Of a stretch of DNA of 64,000 bases, positions 32,436-42,508 are shown one piece after another. The stretch is from Muribaculaceae bacterium Isolate-036 (Harlan) (GTDB lineage: Bacteria; Bacteroidota; Bacteroidia; Bacteroidales; Muribaculaceae): contig RIAY01000005.1 of the NCBI GenBank assembly GCA_003833075.1, positions 62,001 through 126,000 on the forward strand, written 5' to 3'. Every line of letters begins with the position of its first letter. Position 1 is the stretch's first letter. Position numbers and translations under genes: made by a program. The notes under the pieces are model-generated. The model searched no databases and had not been told where the DNA came from. It worked only from the letters and a program-made list of their open reading frames with translations.

Positions 32436-35273
32436 TTATTGTAGTTCCTGCTTTAAGAAAGCTGATGTTGGTGTATCTGACTTTATAAAATCCTCAGGAG
32501 TTCCTTCTGCCATTATGCAGCCTCCTTCACGACCGCCTCCCGGACCTAAATCAATTATCCAGTCTGCACATTTGACAACATCAAGATTATGCTCTATTAC
32601 AACCATTGTGTTGCCTTTGTCAACAAGCTTATTGATTACTTTCATCAAAACCCGTATGTCCTCAAAATGAAGTCCTGTTGTTGGCTCATCGAGAATGAAG
32701 AGAGTCTTACCTGTATCTTTTTTGGCAAGTTCCGTTGCAAGCTTGACACGCTGGTTCTCGCCGCCGCTAAGGGTGCTTGAAGGCTGCCCGAGTTTTATAT
32801 ATCCCAATCCGATGTCTTGAAGAACCTTAATCTTTTTCAGAATTACAGGAACATTCTCAAAGAAATCAACTGCTTGATTAACAGTCATTTCAAGAACATC
32901 AGATATTGATTTCCCTTTATATCTCACTTCAAGTGTCTCACGGTTATATCTTTTACCATGACATTCCTCACAAGGCACAAGAACATCCGGCAAAAAATTC
33001 ATCTCTATAGTTCTGTATCCATTACCCTTGCATGTCTCACATCTGCCTCCTGACACATTAAATGAAAACCTTCCAGGTTTATAGCCGCGCAATTTGGAAT
33101 CTGGCAATTCCACAAATAGTTTTCTTATGTCGGAAAACACTCCTGTGTAAGTAGCAGGATTAGAACGTGGTGACCTTCCTAAGGGTGATTGATCCACAGT
33201 TACGACTTTGTCTATGTTCTCTATGCCTTCAACTGATTCATATGAAAGTGGTTCCTCGATAGAACGATAAAACTTCTTGCTCAACAGAGGATGCAGCGTG
33301 CCGTTTATCAGTGAAGATTTGCCACTGCCACTCACCCCTGTGACACATATAAACTTACCTAATGGAAGATTCAGATCAACATGTTTAAGGTTGTGTCCGG
33401 AAGCACCATTGATACGAAGATATTTTCCATTACCTTCACGTCTTCTTTCCGGCACCTTAATCTCCTTGTCGCCATTTAAATACGACGACGTAAGGGTGTT
33501 TGCAGCGAGAAGCTGTGACGGCGTGCCTTGAAAGACCACCTCTCCCCCATGTCTGCCGGCTCCGGGACCAATATCCACAATATAATCCGCTTCCTTCATT
33601 ATATCCTTGTCATGTTCCACAACAATTATGGAATTGCCATTGTCGCGAAGTTGCTTCAGACTGTTGATAAGTCTTACATTGTCACGCTGATGCAATCCGA
33701 TGGAAGGTTCATCCAATATATAAAGAACGTTGACAAGCTGAGAACCGATCTGAGTCGCGAGCCTTATGCGCTGGCTCTCCCCTCCGCTAAGGCTGGCACT
33801 GTCCCGATTGAGTGACAGATAGTCAAGACCCACATCAAGCAAGAATTTCAATCGGCTTCGGATTTCTTTCAATATCTCTTCGGCAACTACCCTCTTTGTC
33901 TGGTCAAGACGATCCTCAAGACCTTGGGTCCATTCATAGAGATCCGCGATATCCATATTTGCCACATCCGCTATGTTTTTGCCATCTATAAAGAAATAAA
34001 GTGATGTTTTGTTAAGACGATTCCCTCCGCACTTCGGACACACGGCACGCGAAAAAAATTTACCACTCCATTTATTGGCATCAGCTCCGGCATCCTCGTC
34101 CTGTTGCATCTCTATATACTTCACAAGTCCATCATAGGAACCCGAATAATGAGATGTTGACATTGTCTCGTTCCGAATATCAAGCCGCATGTCGGTTCCG
34201 TCTAAGATATCTCCCAAAGCTTCATGAGGTAATTTTTCCACCGGAGTCTTGAGATCATGTCCGTATTGTTTGCATATTGCTTCAATCTGCCAGAAAATAA
34301 GCGAGTTTTTATAGCGACCCAACGGTACAATCGCACCATCATATATTGATTTGGTCTTGTCTGGAATGACCTTCTCTTCATCGACCGCCGACACAAATCC
34401 AAGTCCTTTGCAACGTCTGCACGCACCTTGCGGCGAATTGAAGGAGAAATTATGAGGTGCAGGCTCAGGATACGAAAGACCTGTTTCAGGATCCATTAGG
34501 TGCTGACTGTAGTGTCTCACTTCTCCTGAATCCATATCCATTACCATCATCTGTTTGTCACCTTGTTTCAAGGCAGACTCTACTGTAGAACGTAAGCGTT
34601 GCATATCAGACGTTGAGGCTTTCATCCTGTCTATTACAAGTTCAACAGTATGATTCTGATAACGGTTAAGCTTCATGCCATATTCAAGTTCAGTAAGTTC
34701 ACCGTCTACCCTGACATACAGATAACCCTTTTTTCTTAGATTCTCAAAGAGTTCCTTATAATGACCTTTCCTGTTTTTCACAAGAGGTGCAAGAACATAA
34801 ATCTTTTTGCCTTCGTATTGCTCTACAATCAGATCGACTATCTTGTCTTTTGTATATTTCACCATCGGGGAACCCGACAGATAGCTCTTCGCTTCTCCCA
34901 TACGTGCAAAAAGGAGACGGAAGAAATCATAAATCTCTGTTGTGGTCCCGATTGTGCTTCGCGGATTTTTGTTGACTGTCTTCTGCTCTATGCTGATAAC
35001 AGGACTAAGACCGGTTATCTTGTCAACGTCAGGCCTTTCAAGCGATCCGAGCATATTACGTGCATAAGATGAAAATGTCTCGATATATCTGCGTTGCCCT
35101 TCAGCAAATATAGTATCAAAGGCAAGCGAAGATTTACCGCTGCCACTTAATCCGGTAATCACACTCAATGAGTTGTGGGGGATAGTCACATCTATATTCT
35201 TAAGGTTATGGACCCGCGCGCCATAAACATCGACTGACCCTGCACTTTCTATATTATTGATATCCTGGTTCAT
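32436..35273 (-). CDS. uvrA: UvrABC system protein A
   Basis: A 945-aa DNA-damage recognition ATPase of nucleotide excision repair. Two ABC modules: Walker [15 protein letters not shown] near residue 38 and [14 protein letters not shown] in the second half; signatures [18 protein letters not shown] and [32 protein letters not shown] and [14 protein letters not shown] for Walker B. Zinc sites: CRRC in the insertion region, [10 protein letters not shown], and CETCKGNGY with [10 protein letters not shown]. Length matches UvrA. The gene lies 40 bp downstream of the sorting-domain protein gene on the same strand. Confidence 0.96.
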   Translation of the reverse strand: MNQDINNIESAGSVDVYGARVHNLKNIDVTIPHNSLSVITGLSGSGKSSLAFDTIFAEGQRRYIETFSSYARNMLGSLERPDVDKITGLSPVISIEQKTVNKNPRSTIGTTTEIYDFFRLLFARMGEAKSYLSGSPMVKYTKDKIVDLIVEQYEGKKIYVLAPLVKNRKGHYKELFENLRKKGYLYVRVDGELTELEYGMKLNRYQNHTVELVIDRMKASTSDMQRLRSTVESALKQGDKQMMVMDMDSGEVRHYSQHLMDPETGLSYPEPAPHNFSFNSPQGACRRCKGLGFVSAVDEEKVIPDKTKSIYDGAIVPLGRYKNSLIFWQIEAICKQYGHDLKTPVEKLPHEALGDILDGTDMRLDIRNETMSTSHYSGSYDGLVKYIEMQQDEDAGADANKWSGKFFSRAVCPKCGGNRLNKTSLYFFIDGKNIADVANMDIADLYEWTQGLEDRLDQTKRVVAEEILKEIRSRLKFLLDVGLDYLSLNRDSASLSGGESQRIRLATQIGSQLVNVLYILDEPSIGLHQRDNVRLINSLKQLRDNGNSIIVVEHDKDIMKEADYIVDIGPGAGRHGGEVVFQGTPSQLLAANTLTSSYLNGDKEIKVPERRREGNGKYLRINGASGHNLKHVDLNLPLGKFICVTGVSGSGKSSLINGTLHPLLSKKFYRSIEEPLSYESVEGIENIDKVVTVDQSPLGRSPRSNPATYTGVFSDIRKLFVELPDSKLRGYKPGRFSFNVSGGRCETCKGNGYRTIEMNFLPDVLVPCEECHGKRYNRETLEVRYKGKSISDVLEMTVNQAVDFFENVPVILKKIKVLQDIGLGYIKLGQPSSTLSGGENQRVKLATELAKKDTGKTLFILDEPTTGLHFEDIRVLMKVINKLVDKGNTMVVIEHNLDVVKCADWIIDLGPGGGREGGCIMAEGTPEDFIKSDTPTSAFLKQELQ

Positions 35274-35312
35274 ATTTTTTCTGCTTACTACTAAGCAACA
35301 AATAACGTGCCA

Positions 35313-36671
35313 TTATTCTCCGGACGCCCCCGAAGAATTGCCGATTTTACGATATCTTAAGATATTTATATCTCCACCCTTTTTATATTTCTTGCCATCA
35401 GCACCCTTGGCTTCAATAACATAATAATATACACCCGGACTTACTGTCTTACCGTGATGCTTGCCGTCCCATCCGAGTTCTGGACGATCAAAATAAAACA
35501 GCTGATGCCCGTTTCTGTCAAATATCCAGCATTTGAACTCGACAAGCGACCTATAGCCGACTTTCCATGTATCATTCACACCATCGCCGTCTGGAGAAAA
35601 TACATTAGGAATACGGAGATCTGACGCGCCGATTCCTATTTCATATGTTTCTCCCGTTGCCTCACAACTACCGTCAGCGTTGCTCCCTATAAACCTGACA
35701 TAAAACTTGCCTTCCTGATCAAATGTGTATGTAAGGTCCCTTTCGTTAAACCGATATCTGACATATTCAAATTCAGGATCATCTGCAATCTGCCATTCGT
35801 TATGTAATACCGCATCTGTGACATAAGCATAAAAAGTAAAATCAGCCGGTGCTGACCCCCCAAGCATGGTTCCGTCACTTTTAATCATGTTCGAAGCATC
35901 GTCAGGTGCAAGATTTGTCTGCACTGCCTCGGTGTTCACATCAATCCCATTAGCCTCTATTATTGACGATTCCAATGTTTTGCCCAATCCCCATGTCTTG
36001 AGGAACCTGTCACCTGAGACAGTTACCGTTGTATTGCAATAGAAAGGAGGACGAAGTGTAAGCGGAGTCTGCAGATATTCAAATCCGGCAGTTTTTTCAA
36101 CAAGAGAATAAGAATTATTCTCATTATCCCATTCAAGCGTATTATATGATAACTCTATATTACGGCTCAGAGTGCATTGCCGACCGCTGACCGAATAATA
36201 TCTTATCTGATCACCTGAGCCAATGACTGTGATTTTTGTCATATCGCAATCCTGCTCCGGATATGCTTCTATTGAACTTATGTCGAAATGCTTGCCTGCA
36301 TAATCAACTACCCAGAAACAATACCGGTTGCCGCCATCTTCCACAATATACCCCATATCCCCTTTCGGATTATGGATAAAAGCTGTTGTACCGGTAATCG
36401 AAACCGGCTGTTCAATCGCATAACCGCCACCGAGATTGCTGTATATCAACACCCGAAAATCTGACGGAGCAATGATATTACCTATGCTTATAAAGGACAC
36501 TTCTTTGATATCATATATCGTAAAGACATCATTCAAACCGGTCGATGCCTCCGGCTTGTCTTTTATGACAGTGTGTCTGCTTCCCGAGAATTCAATATCC
36601 AGAGCATAGGATTCCGTCGCAGACAAAAATGCCGCCAGGATCATTAAAAGGATAAATTCTTTATTCTTCAT
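35313..36671 (-). CDS. Type IX secretion cargo with gliding-motility-associated (type B) C-terminal domain
   Basis: 452 aa with a signal peptide (FILLMILAAFLSATESYA). The last 85 residues are a CHU_C type-B sorting domain: RIPNVFSPDGDGVNDTWKVG, EFKCWIFDRNGHQLFYFDRP, GWDGKHHGKTVSPGVYYYVI. These are exported through the outer membrane by the PorSS/T9SS machinery. The middle is a set of beta-rich segments, one PKD-like stretch before the sorting domain (TYTFDQEGKFYVRFIGSNADGSC). The ligand is unknown. The ATG at 36671 is taken because the signal peptide begins there (MKNKEFI). Confidence 0.88.
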   Translation of the reverse strand: MKNKEFILLMILAAFLSATESYALDIEFSGSRHTVIKDKPEASTGLNDVFTIYDIKEVSFISIGNIIAPSDFRVLIYSNLGGGYAIEQPVSITGTTAFIHNPKGDMGYIVEDGGNRYCFWVVDYAGKHFDISSIEAYPEQDCDMTKITVIGSGDQIRYYSVSGRQCTLSRNIELSYNTLEWDNENNSYSLVEKTAGFEYLQTPLTLRPPFYCNTTVTVSGDRFLKTWGLGKTLESSIIEANGIDVNTEAVQTNLAPDDASNMIKSDGTMLGGSAPADFTFYAYVTDAVLHNEWQIADDPEFEYVRYRFNERDLTYTFDQEGKFYVRFIGSNADGSCEATGETYEIGIGASDLRIPNVFSPDGDGVNDTWKVGYRSLVEFKCWIFDRNGHQLFYFDRPELGWDGKHHGKTVSPGVYYYVIEAKGADGKKYKKGGDINILRYRKIGNSSGASGE

Positions 36672-36889
36672 AATTATCAGGCAAGCTATATAAGCAAGCA
36701 TTCGGATCAATTTAAATTATTACATGGCTTGTTGAGGTGTATCCCATAGCCATCGCTTACTTACATAGAATCTCGCTACTAACTAAACGCATTTATATGA
36801 TATCTTATTGAAGTGATTTAAACTTTTTTCATCATTAAGAAACTGTTTATTTTCGTTGCGAATCCCTTGCGACAGCATTCATCACTTCA

Positions 36890-38287
36890 TTATTTGGCGG
36901 AGGGCCACGGGAAATTTGACGGATTAAGTGTCAGATGAATATTCTTTCTGCTAAGTCTCACCTCTATGTATTCGGTAAGTTTCTTTCTTTCCTGCTGTGT
37001 CAGACCTCCGGGAGCGTTAACAAAAAGCATACTGACTGTGTCGGTTGCCGTGCCCCCGACTTGTGTCGCTACCATGTGAGACAGAGCTATGTCTTTTATC
37101 GATGGAAACAATACTTTGACTTCAGGAGAGACTCTTACGCTCTCGTCCGAAAATTGCTTATGCAGACTGACAAGAGACTTTAGCGAATCAATCTCGTTCT
37201 GACGGCTTGCTATCTCTGCCTGCATAAGTTTATAAAACTGATTGAAATTCTCTTCTTCATTTATTTCATTTTTAGTCATTGAGAATCCTTGCTTTATATT
37301 CAACACTGTTCCTCCAAGTCCCACTGAATCAAGCTTATTCGTCATGGCGAGTTGAAGAGAATCTTTAGGCAATGCTGCTCCTATTAAGGTCACATCGATG
37401 TAACGCTTCCCGTTTTCCACATATTCCTTGTGATTCAAAACCTGAGTATTGGGAAATACCATCTCCTTTTCGACAAAACTTGCGGCATTGTTAACGAAAA
37501 TATTTGTGCGTATCATATTTACAGTAAGATAGACTGAAATCGCTACAGTTGCTCCTACGATCCAGTACACTATAGTCTGAATTCTTTTTGCGCGCCTGTC
37601 GTCATTATAGACAATCTTTCTGTATCTCATCAGTTTCACACCAATCCATGTTGCGAAAAGAATAAAGATGGTATTTGTAAAGAATAAATATAATGCTCCA
37701 AGAAAAAATTTCATCTGTAAAGTAGCCAATCCGTATCCTGCGGTACACAGCGGTGGCATGAGCGAAGTAGCGATAGCAACCCCCGGCATCACCTGCCCTT
37801 TGTTTCTGCAGGCGATGCTGAGTATGCCTGCGGCACCGCCGAATAATGCTACGAACACATCGTAGATGGATGGCGAAGTTCTTGCCAAAAGCTGACTCGA
37901 CCCTTCATACTGGGGAGAAATAAGGAAATATATGGCAGACGTTAGTATCGAACCTATCATGGCTGCCATTACATTCTTAAGACCTCGCTTCAACAATACG
38001 AAATCCTGTATGCCTATCGCAAGTCCCATACCAATTATGGGTCCCATAAGTGGAGAAATAAGCATCGCGCCGATTATCACAGGTATACTGTTGGTATTAA
38101 GCCCAAGCGACGCTATGAATATAGCGAATATCAATACCATAAGTTGCGAACCTTTGAACGAGACTCCGCTCCTTATGCTTTGCTCCGCATCTAATTGCGG
38201 TTCAAGATCTTCTGCGACATTGAAATATGATTTGACATCAATCCAGAATTTTTTCCAGCCTGTCTTTACGGTCGATTTTAATTCCAT
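36890..38287 (-). CDS. DUF389 domain-containing membrane protein
   Basis: About 465 aa. The N-terminal half is a DUF389 (TIGR00341-like) membrane domain of six or so helices with the hallmark IVTSLMPPL-type segment (VAIATSLMPPLCTAGYGLA) and VIIGAMLISPLMGPIIGMGL. After residue 260 comes a soluble periplasmic or cytosolic region with a heptad-rich stretch (LMQAEIASRQNEIDSLKSLV). No transported substrate is established for this family. An upstream ATG at 38326 adds 13 residues. The minus-strand -7 box TATTTTTG is at 38349-38356. Confidence 0.88.
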   Translation of the reverse strand: MELKSTVKTGWKKFWIDVKSYFNVAEDLEPQLDAEQSIRSGVSFKGSQLMVLIFAIFIASLGLNTNSIPVIIGAMLISPLMGPIIGMGLAIGIQDFVLLKRGLKNVMAAMIGSILTSAIYFLISPQYEGSSQLLARTSPSIYDVFVALFGGAAGILSIACRNKGQVMPGVAIATSLMPPLCTAGYGLATLQMKFFLGALYLFFTNTIFILFATWIGVKLMRYRKIVYNDDRRAKRIQTIVYWIVGATVAISVYLTVNMIRTNIFVNNAASFVEKEMVFPNTQVLNHKEYVENGKRYIDVTLIGAALPKDSLQLAMTNKLDSVGLGGTVLNIKQGFSMTKNEINEEENFNQFYKLMQAEIASRQNEIDSLKSLVSLHKQFSDESVRVSPEVKVLFPSIKDIALSHMVATQVGGTATDTVSMLFVNAPGGLTQQERKKLTEYIEVRLSRKNIHLTLNPSNFPWPSAK

Positions 38288-38410
38288 GACACTGTTTATA
38301 TGGGTAAACTTGATTGCATCACACATATGTGTTCTACAAATTTTAACACAAAAATATAAACTTTAGTTGGATAATCACAATAAAAATTCGGAGAAGAGAA
38401 ACTATTTGAT

Positions 38411-38418
38411 TAAATTTG
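38411..38418 (+). promoter_or_regulatory. -7 element of the dapA-dnaG promoter
   Basis: TAAATTTG (38411-38418), with TTCG 20 bp upstream (38387-38390) in the -33 position. The longest open frame (from 38367) runs through it, so dapA starts at the ATG 38445. Confidence 0.55.
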
Positions 38419-38444
38419 CATTTCAAAAGTCAATTTTGATTTAT

Positions 38445-39356
38445 ATGGCAGCATTTGACCTAAAAGGACTCGGAGTGGCGATGATCACTCCTTTCAGACA
38501 AGACAAGTCTGTAGATTTTAATGCTTTAGAGAATATTATTGAACATCTTGTAAAAAGTAAAGTCGATTACATAGTAGTTCTTGGCACAACCGGTGAGACC
38601 CCCTCTCTGTTTCCTGAAGAGAAACAGGAGATACGTCGTTTTGTTATCGAAAAGGTTCGTTCGAGAGTACCTCTTGTTCTCGGACTCGGAGGCAACAATA
38701 CAATGTCTTTGGTCAGAGAACTAAAGGAGGAAGATCTTAAAGGTTTCTCTGCGATTCTTTCTGTCGTGCCCTATTACAACAAGCCTTCGCAAGAAGGTAT
38801 ATTCCAGCATTACAAAGCAATCGCCGAAGCCTCTCCCCTACCTGTCATTCTTTATAATGTACCGGGACGCACAGGAGTGAATATGACAGCAGCAACGACT
38901 CTGAGAATCGCAAGGAATGTCAAGAATGTCATAGGAATTAAAGAGGCATCCGGAAATTTCTGCCAGATTGAGGAAATAATCAAGAACAAGCCGGAAAGTT
39001 TTCAGGTTGTTTCAGGTGATGATTCCATTACATATCCGCTCATGACACTTGGTGCCGTAGGGGTGATTTCTGTTATCGGCAATGCATTTCCTGCTGAATT
39101 CGGCAAAATGGTCAGACTGTGTCTTGAAGGCAATTATAAGGACGCACTCCCTATCCATTTTGAATTCACAGAACTTTTCAACCTGCTTTTTGTAGACGGA
39201 AATCCTGCTGGAGTAAAATGCACGCTAAATGCCATGGGCATGATAGAAAACGAATTGCGATTGCCGCTTGTTCCGACAAGACTATCTACAAACGAAGAAA
39301 TCCACAAAATAACAGCCAAGATAATTGATAGATCCAATCACCGCACAGAAGATTAA
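38445..39356 (+). CDS. dapA: 4-hydroxy-tetrahydrodipicolinate synthase
   Basis: A 303-aa class I aldolase that condenses pyruvate and aspartate semialdehyde, the first step toward diaminopimelate and lysine. Family motifs: LGVAMITPFRQDKSVDF, LGTTGETPSLFPEEK (GTTGE), PYYNKPSQEGIFQHYKAIAE, LYNVPGRTG, and VIGIKEASGNF with the Schiff-base lysine. The ATG at 38445 follows the -7 box. Its 3' end overlaps dnaG by 32 bp. Confidence 0.95.
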   Translation: MAAFDLKGLGVAMITPFRQDKSVDFNALENIIEHLVKSKVDYIVVLGTTGETPSLFPEEKQEIRRFVIEKVRSRVPLVLGLGGNNTMSLVRELKEEDLKGFSAILSVVPYYNKPSQEGIFQHYKAIAEASPLPVILYNVPGRTGVNMTAATTLRIARNVKNVIGIKEASGNFCQIEEIIKNKPESFQVVSGDDSITYPLMTLGAVGVISVIGNAFPAEFGKMVRLCLEGNYKDALPIHFEFTELFNLLFVDGNPAGVKCTLNAMGMIENELRLPLVPTRLSTNEEIHKITAKIIDRSNHRTED

Positions 39357-41544
39357 GGATGCCGCTGACATAGTGGAGGTTGTCAGCGACTATGTCAACC
39401 TCTCGCGCCGCGGTGCCAACTATATGGGATTATGCCCGTTCCATAACGAGCGGACTCCATCCTTTTCTGTAAACAGACGAAAAAATTTCTGTTACTGCTT
39501 TTCTTGCAAGAAAGGCGGCTCTCCCGTCAACTTCGTAATGGAAAAGGAGGGATTGTCTTATCATGATGCCCTCTTGCATCTTGCACGCAAATATGGCATA
39601 GAAGTTCAGGAACGCGAACTGACGGATGAAGAACGTGCCGAACAATCTGAACGCGAGGCAATGCTTGTAGCCAATGAATGGGCTATGCTCAAGATGTGCA
39701 AGGATATTTTCGATACTCAGGAAGGACGCGACATAGGTCTAAGTTATCTGTACGGAAGAGGCGTTACGGAAGAAGCCGTAAGAAAGTTTAATCTCGGATA
39801 CGCTCTTGACAAGGGCTCAGCTCTGACTTCTGCCGCAAAATCAGCTGGATACGATATTAATATATTGAAAAGCCTCGGACTTGTAGGCACTTCCAAAGAA
39901 GGTCGCGAGTATGACAGGTTCCGGGGGCGCGTAATCTTTCCTATAATCAATTCGGCAGGTAAAGTAATCGCGTTCGGCGGTCGCGACCTCAAAGGAGGTA
40001 TGGCGAAATACATTAATTCCCCCGAATCCAACGTATACAAAAAAAGCAATGAACTATATGGCATCTATCAGGCGCGGGCAGATATTGTCAGAGAAGACAA
40101 ATGTTATCTGGTTGAGGGTTATCTTGACGTAATTGGAATGTGGCAGTCGGGGATGCGCAACACAGTCGCGTCATCCGGCACAGCCCTGACTGACGGACAA
40201 ATTGCCCTGATTCACCGTTTCACTGAAAATATCACTCTAATTTACGATGGTGATGCGGCAGGCATAAAGGCATCTCTCAGAGGAATCGACATGCTCTTGA
40301 ACCATAAGATGAAAGTCAAGGTTCTTCTGCTGCCTGATGGAGATGACCCTGATTCTTTTGCGCGCAAACATACTTCCGAGGAGTTTAGAAAATATGTGGC
40401 AGAACATGAGACTGACATAATCCGATTCAAGGCTCAGGTTCTTCTTGCAGACATAAAGAAGGATCCTCAGAAAAGAATAGAGGCTGTGAACAGCGTTGTG
40501 CAGTCTATCGCTCATATCGCAGATCCTGTTTCAAGAGATGTCTATATTCAGGAATGCGCATCAATTCTTGGCATTCAGGAAGACACAATCGCAAAATCGG
40601 TGGCAAGAGTAAGAGGGACATTGGTTGAGAAATGGAAACAAGACCGTATCAAGCGTGAATTTCCCATAACGTCTGAATCCGCACAGACTGCAAATCCGGC
40701 ACACCCTTCCGGTAATGGAGGGAATATGCCTGCTGGTATTTCAGAAAACACACAACCTTTAAAACCACTCTCAAAGATAGCATACTCATCACCTATGTTG
40801 CCTTTGGAGAAAGTTGTAATAGAATACTGCCTGAAATATGGCTTTCTGGAGCTCTGCACAATTGTCAATGATGACAACTCCGAGACATCTGTTTCTGTCC
40901 TTGATTTTGTATCAGAAGAGCTTGAAGCAGATAACCAGTCTTTCTCGGTCAATATATTTGACAGGATATTCCGTCTTCTTAAAGATATGAAGGAAGAATA
41001 TGCGGTTGCATACGAACATTTCTCTCAGAAACTTGATGAATCCTTAGACCGACAACGTAAGGAAGGCATAGAGAAGATAGCAGCCTCGGATTTGTCTGTA
41101 ATTGAAATTGAAAGAGCTGAAAAAAAACTTGAAAACGAGCTGGAATCAAAACGGGCAGAAGATCTGATTGAGTTCTCAAAAGATTATCCAGGCAGACAGC
41201 TTGCAAGCCATGAGGACGGAGAAGTAAGATATGTGGTCACCGAACTTATCCGTGAACGGCATCAGCTAAGTCATATATATATGCGCGACAACAATTATGT
41301 TGAACGTGACGAGGATCGCCTGAGCCAGCTGGTGCCCAGAGCAATGACAGAATGGAAAAACGAATTGCTGAATCTTCGGCTTAAAGAGCTGTTCTCCCGC
41401 TTTCACGAAATCTCCGGAAAGGGAGATACAGAAGAAGAAAGTAAACTGATGATGGAAATGAACGCCATTATGCGTTTACGGTCACAGGTCGCTAAAGATA
41501 TAGGCGACAGAATATTGTCACCTCGTTCTAAAACTATCCGTTAA
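39325..41544 (+). CDS. dnaG: DNA primase DnaG
   Basis: 739 aa starting at a TTG (39325) that yields MIDPITAQKIKDAADIVEVV, the expected family N-terminus; no later ATG would keep it. CHC2 zinc finger: C37, H40, C58, C61 (LCPFH and CFSC). The Toprim catalytic core includes LVEGYLDVIGM (E) and YDGDAAG (DxD). The remaining 400 residues are the DnaB-interaction region, with a poorly conserved low-complexity stretch around residues 460-490. It synthesises RNA primers at the replication fork. It begins inside the end of dapA, so the two are co-transcribed and probably translationally coupled. Confidence 0.95.
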   Translation: MIDPITAQKIKDAADIVEVVSDYVNLSRRGANYMGLCPFHNERTPSFSVNRRKNFCYCFSCKKGGSPVNFVMEKEGLSYHDALLHLARKYGIEVQERELTDEERAEQSEREAMLVANEWAMLKMCKDIFDTQEGRDIGLSYLYGRGVTEEAVRKFNLGYALDKGSALTSAAKSAGYDINILKSLGLVGTSKEGREYDRFRGRVIFPIINSAGKVIAFGGRDLKGGMAKYINSPESNVYKKSNELYGIYQARADIVREDKCYLVEGYLDVIGMWQSGMRNTVASSGTALTDGQIALIHRFTENITLIYDGDAAGIKASLRGIDMLLNHKMKVKVLLLPDGDDPDSFARKHTSEEFRKYVAEHETDIIRFKAQVLLADIKKDPQKRIEAVNSVVQSIAHIADPVSRDVYIQECASILGIQEDTIAKSVARVRGTLVEKWKQDRIKREFPITSESAQTANPAHPSGNGGNMPAGISENTQPLKPLSKIAYSSPMLPLEKVVIEYCLKYGFLELCTIVNDDNSETSVSVLDFVSEELEADNQSFSVNIFDRIFRLLKDMKEEYAVAYEHFSQKLDESLDRQRKEGIEKIAASDLSVIEIERAEKKLENELESKRAEDLIEFSKDYPGRQLASHEDGEVRYVVTELIRERHQLSHIYMRDNNYVERDEDRLSQLVPRAMTEWKNELLNLRLKELFSRFHEISGKGDTEEESKLMMEMNAIMRLRSQVAKDIGDRILSPRSKTIR

Positions 41545-41578
41545 GGAAATTTTTTACGTAGCAAGACATTATCCAGAG

Positions 41579-42508
41579 TCACTGCTCTCTTGACTGCTCC
41601 ATTAATTTTCTTACTTCAGATTCAAATTCGTCATCTGCCATATCCCATGGAATCCAGTTGATTTTGATTCCTCTTTTTTCCATGCCGCGAAACCACGTCA
41701 TCTGACGTTTGGCAAATTGGTGGATTGCTGTTTCAAGATTAGTGAACATTTCTTTATATGTTGACTTCCCGGTCACATATAATGTCACAAACTTATATTC
41801 CAGACCGTAATATATAAGATCGTCTGCTGATATTCCGCGGTCAAGCAATCCTTTGACTTCCTCTATCATTCCCTCATTAATGCGGGCTTCAAGTCGCTGT
41901 GTGATTTTCTGTCTGCGCTCTTCTCGGGGTATGTCGATTCCTATAACCAATGAATTAAGAGGTTTTGCTTCTGCTTTCCTTGTCAATGCCGCCTCTTCAG
42001 GATGGTTGCGGTAATACTCCTCAATTTCAATCGCTCGTATCGCACGCTTGCAATTGTCAACATCAGTCTTGTTATGCAATTGTTTGTATGTCCTTAGAAT
42101 TGATTCGAGTTCAATAATATTTTTGGTTGCCAAAGAATCTCGTAAAAGCCTGTTCTCAGGAACTTCCGGCATTCTGATTCCGTTAAGGGCATTTTCCACA
42201 TACATGCCCGTACCGCCGCAGACTACGGCTAATTTTCCCCGATGTTTTATTTGGTCCAATGCCGTGCGGAATGCGGCAAGATAGCGGTGCAGGTTAAACT
42301 TCTCCCCCGCTTCGGCAATATCAATAAGATGATACGGGATATCTCCATATTCACAGAGGTCTTTACCTGTGCCAATAGTCATCCCTTTGTATAGCTGCCG
42401 GGAGTCTGCCGATATTATCTCGCCGCCCGACATACGTGCGATTGCCACAGCGCGTCTTGTCTTGCCGCTTGCCGTAGGTCCTACAACTGCAACTGCATCT
42501 AATTCCAT
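41579..42508 (-). CDS. miaA: tRNA dimethylallyltransferase MiaA
   Basis: A 309-aa enzyme that adds a dimethylallyl group to A37 of tRNAs reading UNN codons. The P-loop is VGPTASGKT (residues 9-17); further family motifs are ISADSRQLYKGMTIGTGK, HLIDI, VCGGTGMYV, and the C-terminal QFAKRQMTWFRGM. The start codon overlaps the end of the upstream gene by 10 bp, indicating an operon. Confidence 0.95.
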   Translation of the reverse strand: MELDAVAVVGPTASGKTRRAVAIARMSGGEIISADSRQLYKGMTIGTGKDLCEYGDIPYHLIDIAEAGEKFNLHRYLAAFRTALDQIKHRGKLAVVCGGTGMYVENALNGIRMPEVPENRLLRDSLATKNIIELESILRTYKQLHNKTDVDNCKRAIRAIEIEEYYRNHPEEAALTRKAEAKPLNSLVIGIDIPREERRQKITQRLEARINEGMIEEVKGLLDRGISADDLIYYGLEYKFVTLYVTGKSTYKEMFTNLETAIHQFAKRQMTWFRGMEKRGIKINWIPWDMADDEFESEVRKLMEQSREQ

